The notes below the pieces were generated by a model. That model worked only from the letters and a program-made list of their open reading frames with translations. It ran no database searches and was not told the origin of the DNA. Below, one piece after another: positions 1 through 8,394 of a stretch of 64,000 nt of DNA (its first letter is position 1; the number at the start of each line of letters is the position of its first letter). Both the position numbers and the translations under genes were made by a program. This DNA is from Pedobacter sp. ASV17 (GTDB lineage: Bacteria > Bacteroidota > Bacteroidia > Sphingobacteriales > Sphingobacteriaceae): assembly GCF_016429065.1 (NCBI RefSeq), contig NZ_JAELTX010000002.1, positions 59,610-123,609 of the forward strand, given 5' to 3'.

Positions 1-285
1 AACCATGAAGCCGATTACAATTTTTCAGATGAAAGTGAGTTAAATGGATTGGGCTATGAGTTTCTGAACGATGGAAAGATAGTATCGGCTATTAAAATCT
101 TTGATCTAAATGTAAATGAATTTCCAAAATCAGCAAATGTATACGACAGCCGTGGGGAAGCCTATTTTAATAAAAAGGATTATCAATCCTCAAAAAGCGA
201 TTATTTAAAAGTATTGGAATTAGAACCCGCTAATCCAAATGCCAAGCAAATGCTGGCGAAAATTGAAGCGTTATTGAAAAAATAA
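1..285 (+). CDS. C-terminal end of a TPR-tailed protein (partial)
   Basis: The reading frame is open from the first base and ends at 283-285, so the gene begins upstream of the window. The visible 94 residues form about two tetratricopeptide repeats: an AIKIFDLN helix, then ANVYDSRGEAYF and a second helix pair ending in LELEPANPNAKQML. Tails of exactly this style are common behind secreted Bacteroidota serine hydrolases and alpha/beta esterases, so this is probably the accessory domain of such an enzyme. The catalytic part is not visible and the function is not established. A strong terminator follows 22 bases downstream. Confidence 0.75.
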   Translation, partial: NHEADYNFSDESELNGLGYEFLNDGKIVSAIKIFDLNVNEFPKSANVYDSRGEAYFNKKDYQSSKSDYLKVLELEPANPNAKQMLAKIEALLKK

Positions 286-306
286 TATTTGAATAGTTAA
301 TGGTGG

Positions 307-341
307 AAAACCGCAGAGTTTAAAAAGCTTTGCGGTTTTTT
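307..341 (+). terminator. Rho-independent terminator of the TPR gene
   Basis: An AAACCGCAGAG arm pairs with CTTTGCGGTTT (one wobble pair) and runs straight into a T tract. It lies just after the stop codon at 285 and fits the end of that transcript. Confidence 0.8.
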
Positions 342-349
342 AGTTAAAA

Positions 350-808
350 ATGAAGACTCGGGACTATGAGACAGTCGAGATGACAGTGCGCAATGACCAA
401 TGAATCAATCCCGAAGGGTCGGGACAAGTTCCCCGAAGGGTCGGGACAAGCTCCCCGAAGAGTAGGGACTGTGCTTTAGCAATTAGTTCATAAACAATTA
501 ACCAGTTAAACGATTAACCTGCTTGTATAGAGATCCTTCGTTTCACTCTGGATGACAAAAGTCTACGGTCGAGATGACGGCCTAGGAAAGATGGTGGGTA
601 ACAACCAATCCCTAATGAACCAATCCCGAAGTATCGGGACAAGTACTCGAATACTCGGGACAAATTCCCAGAAGGGTCGGCACTATGTTCCTAGCTCCTA
701 ATCCCTAACCACTAGTCCCTGAAAAGAATAACCGACCATTAAAGATCTCTCCCGAAGTTTCGGGATCGAGATGACGACATAGGAGAGATAGCGCATCATA
801 ACTAGCTC
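350..808. repeat. Intergenic repeat mosaic, convergent junction
   Basis: There is no credible gene here. The stretch is built from repeat types that recur through the window: tandem CCCGAAGGGTCGGGACAAG hairpin units (about 412-470 and 600-680), a 'cgagatgac' element carrying CCCGAAGTTTCGGG (about 727-780), and CTAG-rich units of the type ctaaccactagttcc (about 690-725 and 790-830). The last array runs into the 3' end of the next gene and supplies its stop codon. Confidence 0.85.
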
Positions 809-1225
809 CTAACCACTAGTTCCTAGCGTTCCTAAATTAAAAACTAATTCTATCACATTGCCTTCTGGATCTTCTATAATGCTCTCTAGGTAGCCATCTC
901 CAGTAATTCTGGGTTCGCCTAGGATGGTGATGCCTTCATTTCTGAAATGTTCTGTCAATGAAAATACAGCTTCCCTAGTTGCTAAACCAAAGGCAAAATG
1001 CGTTAGTCCCAGCAAAACATTCCTATGTTCAAGGTTGTCGGTAATATCTTTCCTGTTCATTAGCTCAATGCGGGTATCGCCCGAACCACAGGTTAAGAAA
1101 TACGAAGAGAAGCCCTTGGTAGGGTTAACGTATTTATCATTGGCAGTCATTCCGAAATACTTGGTATAAAAGTCTTTCATTTTTTCTAGGTCTTCCACCC
1201 AAATGGCGATATGGTCTATTTTCAT
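809..1225 (-). CDS. VOC (glyoxalase/bleomycin-resistance) family protein
   Basis: A single vicinal-oxygen-chelate module of about 138 residues. The start MKIDHIAIWVEDLE is the classic beta strand of this fold with its first metal-ligand His. Later come IELMNR, a LTHFAFGLA strand with the second His, and IEDPEGNVIELV with the final Glu. I chose the ATG at 1225 because homologous proteins begin there; an ATG at 1243 is possible. It is the last gene of an operon with the HAD and MFS genes. The substrate is unknown. The C-terminal GTLGTSG tail and stop are encoded by the adjacent CTAG-type intergenic repeat, suggesting the original end was overwritten. Confidence 0.85.
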   Translation of the reverse strand: MKIDHIAIWVEDLEKMKDFYTKYFGMTANDKYVNPTKGFSSYFLTCGSGDTRIELMNRKDITDNLEHRNVLLGLTHFAFGLATREAVFSLTEHFRNEGITILGEPRITGDGYLESIIEDPEGNVIELVFNLGTLGTSG

Positions 1226-1271
1226 CTTCAATCGTTCTATCATTTTAAATGCATGTTTGGAAAGCGTTTCT

Positions 1272-1940
1272 TTATTGTTGGATTTCAAATTCTAATAATG
1301 AGGGGAGTTCCGACATAAGGTCGAACACTATGGCCCCAGCTTCGTCAAGCTCTTGATGATTGAAGCCGTTGGTAAGCGCATATACGGTAAAGCCACTTTG
1401 CACGGCCGTTTTTACCCCTTGTAATGTTCCTTCTACAATAATGCCTTCGCAAGGTTTAAAGCCCATTTGTTGGCTGATATGGAGGTAGATGTCTTCATGT
1501 GGGAAGTTAGAATTGAAATCTGGAATACTGAAAGTATGGTATTCTTGAAAGTAATGGTCTAACCCCGATGCTTTAAGGTTAAATTTCAGTGCTGACCGAG
1601 AAAGCTTCGAGGTTGCAGAAAACGGAACTGGTAACGACGATAAAACTGCGGGCACGCCTTCCAACGGTGAAGCACCTGCTATAAATTCCTTTTCCAATCT
1701 GATGCGGAATTCGTGCTCCATTTCTTCAGAGAATTTTCGATCATATCTTTTTTCGAGTTCAAAAATGGTTTGCGATATGTTTTTATGACTAAAAAGTTTA
1801 ACCGCTTCATCTGCCGAGAGGATCAGACCATAACTTTCGGTGATGTCAATCAGTACCGAGATAAAGATGGTCAAATGATCAATCAGCACTTCATCGCAAT
1901 TAAAAATCACATGACGTATAGCAGAAGCGTTATTTTTCAT
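1272..1940 (-). CDS. HAD-superfamily protein with degenerate catalytic motifs
   Basis: A 222-residue protein with the layout of subfamily IA HAD phosphatases (beta-phosphoglucomutase/YieH type). It has motif I at residues 12-21, a helical cap, a SATSKLSR motif II near 108, and the motif III/IV region at 145-180. Motif I reads FNCDEV rather than FDCDGV, so the nucleophilic Asp is Asn14. The usual Lys of KPxPDxY is Phe146 (NFPHEDIY), and the VED(S/T) acid is Gly171 (VEGT). The fold is clear, but ordinary phosphatase chemistry is doubtful. The gene overlaps the end of the upstream MFS gene by 11 bp, so the two are translationally coupled. It may be a binding or regulatory pseudoenzyme. Confidence 0.8.
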   Translation of the reverse strand: MKNNASAIRHVIFNCDEVLIDHLTIFISVLIDITESYGLILSADEAVKLFSHKNISQTIFELEKRYDRKFSEEMEHEFRIRLEKEFIAGASPLEGVPAVLSSLPVPFSATSKLSRSALKFNLKASGLDHYFQEYHTFSIPDFNSNFPHEDIYLHISQQMGFKPCEGIIVEGTLQGVKTAVQSGFTVYALTNGFNHQELDEAGAIVFDLMSELPSLLEFEIQQ

Positions 1941-3123
1941 GGCTTTGTTTTTTTCGTGAACCTATCCCATAGCCAATGGCTACCAGAAAAATGAGAAGGG
2001 CGGTAAACAATAAGGCATGATGGAGAGAAAAGCGGTAAGCAATAAAACCAAGTAAAGCAGGGCCTACTAATTGTCCAGCATAGCCCATAGTGCTAATGGC
2101 GGGTATGGCAATGGATGCGGGGACATCTTTCAACCTGCTTCCCATGCTAAAAAATACAGGGACGATGTTTGATGCGCCTATACCTAAAAGAATAAAGCCT
2201 AATATAGAAACTGGTAAATAGGGAACGGCTACCACCAAAACAATTCCTATGGTTGCAATTAAACCACCGCCAATCACTACAATCCTTCCGTTAAGTTTGG
2301 AAACAATTTTATCGCCCAATAAACGCATGGTAGCCATTGCAATGGAGAAGCTGGCATAACCTATTCCTGCCAACTTTGGGTCTACATTTCGGCTCTCCGT
2401 TAAAAAAATAGCACTCCAATCAAGCATAGCACCTTCTGAAAGAAAAATGGCAAAACAAGATATCCCCAGTAAGATCACACTTCCTTTTAGCCATACTAGT
2501 TTGCCTTTTTGGGGAGCACTGTCTTTTTGGTCTTCCTTAATGATTTGCGCACGTTCGGTGTTCAGATCGAAAAGGCGCTGGTACTTTAGCAGTAATATAA
2601 AGATTAACAAGAGTGCAATGGTAACTGCCGCAAGCAATGGCTGTAGTCCCAATTTCATTAAGAAACCTAAGCCAAGAGAACCAAATAATCCACCCAAGCT
2701 AAAAAGACCATGCAGGGAAGACATAATGGGACTTCCATAACCGTGTTCAACCGCAACACCATGAGAGTTCATGGCAACGTCTATGGTACCTATTGCCGCA
2801 CCAAAAATAAATAGTGAAATGGCCATGCTGGTGATATTTGGCATCATTAACAATAAGGGAAGTGTAATTGCCGCAATGATTCCAGAAAACAGAATGACAA
2901 TGCGGGTTCCATATCGATGTGAAAGAATACCGCTAATAGGCATCATGAAGATAGCTCCGCCACCAAGTAGGAGTAAGAGCATCCCTAGATTTGCATCATT
3001 TAAACCTAAACGCTCTTTGGCCAATGGAACCATAGGTGCCCAACTCGACAAAGCCAATCCACAAATTAGAAAGATGGCTTGTGTGGCGTGTTTGGCATTT
3101 ATAAAATGTTCATTAATTTTCAT
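1930..3123 (-). CDS. MFS transporter, YbjJ-like
   Basis: A 397-residue inner-membrane protein with about 12 hydrophobic helices. The first loop carries GILSHRYGTR, a version of the MFS signature between helices 2 and 3, and SSLHGLFSLGGLFG resembles the E. coli YbjJ group. The middle loop (about residues 190-210) is charged, as expected between the two six-helix halves. It is the first gene of the MFS-HAD-VOC operon. Its start codon abuts a perfect 36-bp palindrome shared with the divergent DeoR regulator, so sugar- or metabolite-responsive control is likely. The transported compound cannot be read from sequence. Confidence 0.85.
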   Translation of the reverse strand: MKINEHFINAKHATQAIFLICGLALSSWAPMVPLAKERLGLNDANLGMLLLLLGGGAIFMMPISGILSHRYGTRIVILFSGIIAAITLPLLLMMPNITSMAISLFIFGAAIGTIDVAMNSHGVAVEHGYGSPIMSSLHGLFSLGGLFGSLGLGFLMKLGLQPLLAAVTIALLLIFILLLKYQRLFDLNTERAQIIKEDQKDSAPQKGKLVWLKGSVILLGISCFAIFLSEGAMLDWSAIFLTESRNVDPKLAGIGYASFSIAMATMRLLGDKIVSKLNGRIVVIGGGLIATIGIVLVVAVPYLPVSILGFILLGIGASNIVPVFFSMGSRLKDVPASIAIPAISTMGYAGQLVGPALLGFIAYRFSLHHALLFTALLIFLVAIGYGIGSRKKQSHEK

Positions 3124-3159
3124 TTTGCAAATTTATGCAAATTTGCATAAATTTGCAAA
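3124..3159. promoter_or_regulatory. Perfect 36-bp palindrome, likely operator between MFS operon and DeoR gene
   Basis: Every one of the 18 base pairs matches around a centre between 3141 and 3142. The half-site is ATTTGCATAAATTTGCAAA-like, with TTTGC at 3124, 3142 and 3152, so it looks like two adjacent, overlapping dyads. It touches the ATG of the MFS gene (3123) and ends 54 bases before the DeoR start. A regulator bound here would block the MFS operon and could also autoregulate. The 22 bases before 3213 contain TATATTTG (3198-3205), a good Bacteroidota -7 box for the regulator. Confidence 0.75.
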
Positions 3160-3213
3160 GCAAGTTTTTGAATTGAATCTGCCTTGGTATAAATCATTAT
3201 ATTTGTGGTGACT

Positions 3214-3963
3214 ATGGTTAAAGAGGAACGTTTTGAGAAGATATTAGCACAACTTCGGGATGGGAGTATCGCTACTTATTCGGTTTTGGCCAATGAGCTT
3301 GCAGTGTCTGAGGATACTGTACGTAGGGATATAGACCAGCTCCATCAGAACGGGTTATTGTCGAAAGTGAGGGGTGGAGCCATTGCCCGTAAAAAGAACC
3401 CACTAGCATTTCAGGATCGAGAAGGCTTTTTTGGTGAGGAGAAGCAAGTGATTGCACTTAAAGTACAGCCTTTATTAAAAAATGGGATGACCATATTGAT
3501 GGATGGGGGAACTACCATGTGCTGCGTTGCAGATAATTTCAGTATAGATCTTTCTTTAAGAGTAGTGACCAACAACATGGCCTTGCTTCCAGTGTTAAAC
3601 AGGTTCCCTAAAATAGAAGTGATAGTTTTGGGTGGGGCATATGACCCGAGCATTCAAACGAATGTAGGGGCAGGTACTTGCGAGCAAGTAACGTATTACG
3701 TTGCGGATATGTACCTAATGGGTACATGTGCCATTTCCATTGAAAGTGGAATTACTGCGGCCAACAAAGCTGATGGTGAGGTGAAAAGAGCGATGCTTAA
3801 AGCCGCGAAACAGACAATTGTTTTGGCAAATAGTGAAAAACTAGAAAGCTGGGAGCATTTTAAGGTAGCTGATGTGGATAAGGCTGATAAACTAATTACC
3901 GAATTACCAAGCGATGATGCGAAACTGGACGGTTTTAGGAATAAGGGTTTTCAAATTATATAA
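3214..3963 (+). CDS. DeoR/GlpR-family transcriptional regulator
   Basis: A 249-residue repressor-type protein. The N-terminal winged HTH reads VLANELAVSEDTVRRDIDQL, followed by the wing KVRGGAI. The C-terminal DeoRC sensor domain has the MDGGTTM phosphate-binding loop and ends with a TELPSDDAK segment. I took ATG 3214 rather than the GTG codons at 3205/3208, because MVKEERFEKIL is the usual family start. It is divergent from the MFS-HAD-VOC operon. DeoR proteins usually sense phosphorylated sugars, which fits a locus with a transporter and a HAD protein, but the ligand is not known. Confidence 0.9.
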   Translation: MVKEERFEKILAQLRDGSIATYSVLANELAVSEDTVRRDIDQLHQNGLLSKVRGGAIARKKNPLAFQDREGFFGEEKQVIALKVQPLLKNGMTILMDGGTTMCCVADNFSIDLSLRVVTNNMALLPVLNRFPKIEVIVLGGAYDPSIQTNVGAGTCEQVTYYVADMYLMGTCAISIESGITAANKADGEVKRAMLKAAKQTIVLANSEKLESWEHFKVADVDKADKLITELPSDDAKLDGFRNKGFQII

Positions 3964-3969
3964 GGAGGT

Positions 3970-4179
3970 GAGTAATCCCGTAAGGGTCGGGACTAATCCC
4001 TTAGTATAACCGACCTCCAAAGATTTCTCTCCCGAAGTTTCGGGATCGAAATGACGGTGTGGGAAAGACTATGCAACTAAATACTAGCCACTAGTCACTA
4101 ATCCCGAAGGGTCGGGACTATATGTACGTAACCACTAAATACTAGCCCCTAACTCCTAACCACTAGTTCCTAACCACTA
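3970..4179. repeat. Intergenic repeat mosaic, convergent junction
   Basis: Contains CCCGTAAGGGTCGGGA and CCCGAAGGGTCGGGA hairpins, a copy of the 'gacctccaaagat...cccgaagtttcggg...atgacgg' element (about 4010-4056), and a long run of CTAG units (about 4080-4180). The last units encode the stop codon of the following minus-strand gene. Confidence 0.85.
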
Positions 4180-4671
4180 ACCCCTAATCCCTTTCCTCCC
4201 AATAAACGAACCTTTGCCCAATAAAAAATCAATAGCTTTTTCGATATTCCGTTGGATACTTTCTGCTGTTTTTAAGTTGGCAATGTAGCGTACAATTTCT
4301 TTTTGCATAGAAGGGCTAAGCCCATCAAATACCCTTTTGGCTTCTGGACTATTCGCTAAAGCTTCTACTAATTCAGGATGAGCTTGAATGGTTCTGTCTG
4401 ACAAATCAAATTGAATGGTGACTTTAATGGTTTCTCCAATGCGCTTGGGAGAATCTTTAAGCATGGTAGTATTGATGTAAAGGCGCCAAAGACCACTAAA
4501 TTTTACCAAGGTTTGATGGTAGGGCAAATCATTGATCGTTCCTGTAATGGGAAGGTGTCCTTTGTTTTTGCCTGCTTGATTAAAGATTTCTGTTAAAATA
4601 GCTTCTGGTACCTGAACATATGGGTTGATCCCTATGATTTCAATATTGGCTTGGAAGGCATAACTTTTCAT
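4177..4671 (-). CDS. DUF1905 plus YdeI/OmpD-associated domain protein
   Basis: 164 residues. The first ~95 form a DUF1905-type beta barrel (LPITGTINDLPYHQTLVK, then LWRLYINTTML). The C-terminal third, from FDGLSPSMQKEIVRYIANLKTAESI to LLGKG.FIGR, is the helical YdeI/OmpD-associated domain. Both domains are common as this two-part cytosolic protein in Bacteroidota. The YdeI family name comes from links to polymyxin/bacteriocin tolerance; the biochemical role is unknown. The last residues, KGIRG and stop, are encoded by CTAG-type intergenic repeat. Confidence 0.85.
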   Translation of the reverse strand: MKSYAFQANIEIIGINPYVQVPEAILTEIFNQAGKNKGHLPITGTINDLPYHQTLVKFSGLWRLYINTTMLKDSPKRIGETIKVTIQFDLSDRTIQAHPELVEALANSPEAKRVFDGLSPSMQKEIVRYIANLKTAESIQRNIEKAIDFLLGKGSFIGRKGIRG

Positions 4672-4744
4672 TCAAGTCTTTAAATAGGTCAGCTAAATAT
4701 AAAGAACTTTTCTTTTCGGTAAACCAAACATGTAACGACCTGTT

Positions 4745-6574
4745 TTAAAAAGGGAGATCAACAAAGAAGGTCGTTCCAATGGTTTTATTGTTTTCGAACC
4801 ATATTTTGCCGTTATGCGCTTCCACAATTTGCTTTGAAATGGCTAGCCCCATGCCAAAGGTATGTTCGCCAGCAGTACCTAATCTTTTGGCTTCGGTAAA
4901 TAAATCGAATATCTTTTCACCTATTTCGGCAGGAATGCCAATGCCTTCGTCCATTACTGAAATACGTATACCACGAGCCATTTGGGCCATTTTTAATTTA
5001 ATTTTGGAACCGTTAGGACTAAACTTAATGGCGTTGGCAATCAAGTTGCTCACTACCCGCCATAACTTTTCACGGCTAGCCGCTAGTACCGTGGGCACCG
5101 TTTCAAGGCTCAATTGTTGTTCTTTAGCTTCGGCCTTACTCTCTAATAGTGATACACAATATTTCAACATTTCTGCAATATCTATCGGTTCTTTCTTTAA
5201 GTCTTCGCTGTTAAATTGTAGCTGCAAAAGGCTATCCACCAGTTCAAGGGAATGCTGACCAGAGGTCTTAATCAGGTCAAGAGGAATCTTGTCTTCTTCA
5301 GGTCGGTCAGGTTCCTCCAGCATCATAGCGGCAACAGAAAGCATCCCGCCAATAGGATTACGAAGGTCGTGTGCCACAATGCGCATCATGCGTGTATTAT
5401 CCTCCTGACTATGTTCTAGGGCTGTTAAAGCCTCTTTCATTTGGCTGTTCTGCTTTTTGGTTCGTTGTAAATGCTTACGAATGGAAATGATGGTGTAAAT
5501 GGCTAATAAGAAAGCAATACAAGATAATATGGACAAGGCAACTTGATAACGATAGCGGCTTTGTAGCGATTTTACTTGTCCTTCCTTTACGGCATAATCG
5601 ATATAGTCTATGCCTGACTCGCTATTTAATTTCGCTTCTTTATCACGTATTTCGATGAATTTTTTGCCAAAGGTTCCCGCTTTCAAATGATCGCCACGAG
5701 CGTGGTAAAACTCAAATAATTGGCGTGTTAAAACTTCGCCATAATAGAGATAATCATTAAGATTGGCGATAGCCAAGGCTTTGTGGTATACCGCTGCACT
5801 CTTTTCGGGGTCAGTTTTTTCCAACTGTTGGGCTAAATCAATGTGCATGTCCATGGAAACATAGTACAGCTTTTTAGCAATGGCAGTAGCAATGGTTTTT
5901 TTTAGTAAGGCTAAACCCTCAGCTCGTTTACCGTGGATAATCAGATCGTCGGCAATGAGCTGGTCTATAGCTAACAACGTTCGTTCATCTTTGTATTTCG
6001 TAGCAATTTGGCGAGCCAGTTTAATATAATAACGAGTAGAATCTTTGCTGAAATGCTGGGGATAGGAGAGCAGGTAGTTATAGATGACTAACGAGCTGAT
6101 GGAGTCGTTGCGAAGTTTTTTTGATAAATTAAAAGCTTGATCAAAGCGCTGAATGGCTCGTTCATCTTTGCTCATTTCCTGATAAACCATGGCGATATTC
6201 ATCAAAGCCTGAACGATATTGACAGAGTCTTTTATTTTTTGGTAGGTGATATAGCCTTCGTTGTAATATTTTAAAGCTAATTGAAAATTGCCCTTAATGT
6301 CGAAAAAGATCCCAAGGTTGTTCATGGCATCAGCCTTGCCACGTTCGTAATGATGACGGTCGGCAATTTCACGTGCCTTTCGGGTATAATAAAAAGTGCT
6401 GTCTATGTTTTTCTCGTAAAGGAGCATGGCCATGCGGTTCAAGGCATCTACATACTTTAAGCTGTCGCGGATTTGTGGTAATGATGCTTGGATATTGTTG
6501 AGCTCGGAAGATTGTGCCCTGCCTAAATTCCAGAGTAACAACAAACAGCAAAAAAACAGTAGACCTTTTTTCAT
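4745..6574 (-). CDS. TPR-containing sensor histidine kinase
   Basis: 609 residues. A signal peptide (1-20, ending GRAQ) is followed by about six TPR-like helical repeats (30-330) in the periplasm, one membrane helix (342-364) and a coiled-coil linker. HisKA carries AHDLRNP with His402. HATPase_c shows an N-box near NLIANAIKFSPNG, G1 DEGIGIP, F-box FDLF and G2 GMGLAISKQIV, so all kinase boxes are intact. No response regulator adjoins it, so it is an orphan kinase here, as is common for TPR-type Bacteroidota kinases. Its ligand is probably a protein or peptide contacting the TPR domain. Confidence 0.92.
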   Translation of the reverse strand: MKKGLLFFCCLLLLWNLGRAQSSELNNIQASLPQIRDSLKYVDALNRMAMLLYEKNIDSTFYYTRKAREIADRHHYERGKADAMNNLGIFFDIKGNFQLALKYYNEGYITYQKIKDSVNIVQALMNIAMVYQEMSKDERAIQRFDQAFNLSKKLRNDSISSLVIYNYLLSYPQHFSKDSTRYYIKLARQIATKYKDERTLLAIDQLIADDLIIHGKRAEGLALLKKTIATAIAKKLYYVSMDMHIDLAQQLEKTDPEKSAAVYHKALAIANLNDYLYYGEVLTRQLFEFYHARGDHLKAGTFGKKFIEIRDKEAKLNSESGIDYIDYAVKEGQVKSLQSRYRYQVALSILSCIAFLLAIYTIISIRKHLQRTKKQNSQMKEALTALEHSQEDNTRMMRIVAHDLRNPIGGMLSVAAMMLEEPDRPEEDKIPLDLIKTSGQHSLELVDSLLQLQFNSEDLKKEPIDIAEMLKYCVSLLESKAEAKEQQLSLETVPTVLAASREKLWRVVSNLIANAIKFSPNGSKIKLKMAQMARGIRISVMDEGIGIPAEIGEKIFDLFTEAKRLGTAGEHTFGMGLAISKQIVEAHNGKIWFENNKTIGTTFFVDLPF

Positions 6575-6698
6575 CGTTTACAAGTTTACGCTAAATCAAT
6601 ATCGGATAGATAAATTGGAAGCTTATGCTTCTTTATCACCTAATTTAAACATTTTAAACCATAGCTAGCTATTTTGTATGTGAATGAACAGGCTGAAT

Positions 6699-6735
6699 AA
6701 AAAGAAGCAGACCATTGATGGGAACTGCTTCTTTT
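6699..6735 (-). terminator. Terminator of the small membrane-protein gene
   Basis: Perfect stem AAAAGAAGCAG/CTGCTTCTTTT with a 14-base loop, directly after the stop at 6740 in the minus direction. The stem ends in T on either strand, so it may work both ways. Confidence 0.8.
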
Positions 6736-6739
6736 AACA

Positions 6740-7228
6740 CTAAATTGATTGATTAATTTTTTTCTGTTTCCTAAACTGATAGATGGACCCTGCAATAAAA
6801 AGGAGCAAAAGAAAAAGCAATGTTTGGCCAATTAGTGGATCGCTAATGTCTTTTGCCAAAGGATGACCTACTGGAACTCTGGTAAATGTTTCGTTAACAG
6901 TTGGGACCCATGAAAGGAAAAAGCTAAAGGACAGGAAGAAGTTCTCAAAGAAACGTGCTTTTTTATTTTCGGCTTTTTGGCTATGAAGAAAATAAGCCCC
7001 CAATACTAAAACCACAATGAATAAGGCAAATACATGGCCTGCGTTAAAACCGCCCAGTTTGGATAAGCCTAAAGCAGTAAGAGAGGTAACGACGGTGCCA
7101 TAAAAATAGATTTTGCCAGATAATACAGCCAGATTGATTTTACCGTATTTAATGAATGATGCGATGGCCGCTACAATAGCACCAACGCCAATAATGGTGT
7201 GGAAAATTCCCAAAGATGATAGTCCCAT
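6740..7228 (-). CDS. Hypothetical membrane protein, 4-5 helices
   Basis: 162 residues and strongly hydrophobic. Predicted helices lie at about 7-26, 39-57, 64-84, 93-108 and 131-150, with a short basic tail QFRKQKK. I do not recognise the family. Between helices 4 and 5 there is a polar loop with VNETFTRVPVGHPLA. It stands alone, with its own terminator, downstream of an AraC-type regulator on the same strand (191-bp gap). Confidence 0.75.
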   Translation of the reverse strand: MGLSSLGIFHTIIGVGAIVAAIASFIKYGKINLAVLSGKIYFYGTVVTSLTALGLSKLGGFNAGHVFALFIVVLVLGAYFLHSQKAENKKARFFENFFLSFSFFLSWVPTVNETFTRVPVGHPLAKDISDPLIGQTLLFLLLLFIAGSIYQFRKQKKINQSI

Positions 7229-7419
7229 TTCGATAGTTTTTTGTGAATAGATAATTAATTGTTCTGTTTAAAGCATCACGTTAATGATGACGATACAAAT
7301 GTCCAACAGAAACCGTAGAGGGACTTTGCAAATAGGTTCAAATATTTGGCAATTTGGTCCATAGAAAATTACTGATCCACACCATGCGAAAGGCAAAACA
7401 AAAAGGAAATGACTACTGG

Positions 7420-8277
7420 CTATGATTTGTTGCCAGCATTTAGTCGGTAGTTCTTGGGAGTGGTGCTGTACTTGCTGTGGAAGCTTTTGGTGAAGTTCGC
7501 TAAATCATTAAAACCACAATCAAATGCAATTTCACTGATGCGTCTATCGGATAATGAAAGTAGTTCGGTCGCTTTTTCGAGCTTTTTTGCCTTGATATAA
7601 TTAGCGGGGGTATCATTGTACAACTTTGCAAATTCTCGTTTAAAGGAAGACAGGCTGAGGTTGTTTAGCTGTGCCAGCTCTTCAATGGTAATCTGTGAAA
7701 ACAAATGTGCCTCAATGATTTGTTTAAATGTATAGCTGCTTGGCGAAAATAATTGCGACAGGATGATTTGGATGGCTTCTGCATTTTGTGTTTGCGAAAG
7801 CAGGAGGATGATTTCCTTTAGTTTAAGGATCAAGATGTCCTCATTAATGAGCGAAGGATTTTCAAAATAAAAGAGCAGTCCTTCAATGTATTTTTGGATC
7901 AAAAAGTCGTTGTTGATCTTTTCAAGAGACTTATTGGAAACCTTGTTTTTGGGCGTTTGCAGCACCAGTGGTAATTCCCTGTCATAAATTTTCTTTAAGA
8001 TATCAGGATGGAAGTTAACAATGACAATTTCGTTGTTATTGCTAGCTACCGAATGGCTGATTTCTCTGCTGGAATTAACACAATTTAAAAATAAAGAATG
8101 CTTTGTAGGAAGGGTAAGCGGTTCTTCATCTACCTCATATTGCATTTCACCTTGTAGCATGTAAAAAAAGCAGGCATTGTCAGCAATAGGCATCGTAAAC
8201 TTGAACGGTGCTTTTAAAACAATTTTTTGGAGGAGCGATTTGCCAAATAAGTCGTGCTTTTGATGGTCTATGATCAT
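7420..8277 (-). CDS. AraC-family transcriptional regulator
   Basis: 285 residues. The N-terminal half is a cupin-like sensor (FKFTMPIADNACFFYMLQG...). The C-terminal ~95 residues carry the double HTH of AraC/XylS proteins: ITIEELAQLNNLSLSSFKRE and then RRISEIAFDCGFNDLANFTKSF, ending with the TTPKNYR signature. It is divergent from the Na+/H+ antiporter gene (117-bp spacer) and upstream of the small membrane protein gene; either could be its target. The ligand is unknown. Confidence 0.9.
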   Translation of the reverse strand: MIIDHQKHDLFGKSLLQKIVLKAPFKFTMPIADNACFFYMLQGEMQYEVDEEPLTLPTKHSLFLNCVNSSREISHSVASNNNEIVIVNFHPDILKKIYDRELPLVLQTPKNKVSNKSLEKINNDFLIQKYIEGLLFYFENPSLINEDILILKLKEIILLLSQTQNAEAIQIILSQLFSPSSYTFKQIIEAHLFSQITIEELAQLNNLSLSSFKREFAKLYNDTPANYIKAKKLEKATELLSLSDRRISEIAFDCGFNDLANFTKSFHSKYSTTPKNYRLNAGNKS

Positions 8278-8394
8278 AATGCTATTCCTTTGCTGTGCTT
8301 GGCAACTAAAGTAATTTATTCATTTGATTTCTCTTGAAAAAATGCGATTTTAATCCTAGATAATTTACTAACTTTCAGGGTAACAAAATACCTT

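Noticed and set aside
3198..3205. Promoter of the DeoR gene with -33/-7 spacing
   Set aside because: TATATTTG is a good -7 box, but no well-spaced -33 element is clear, so I left it as a note to the palindrome.
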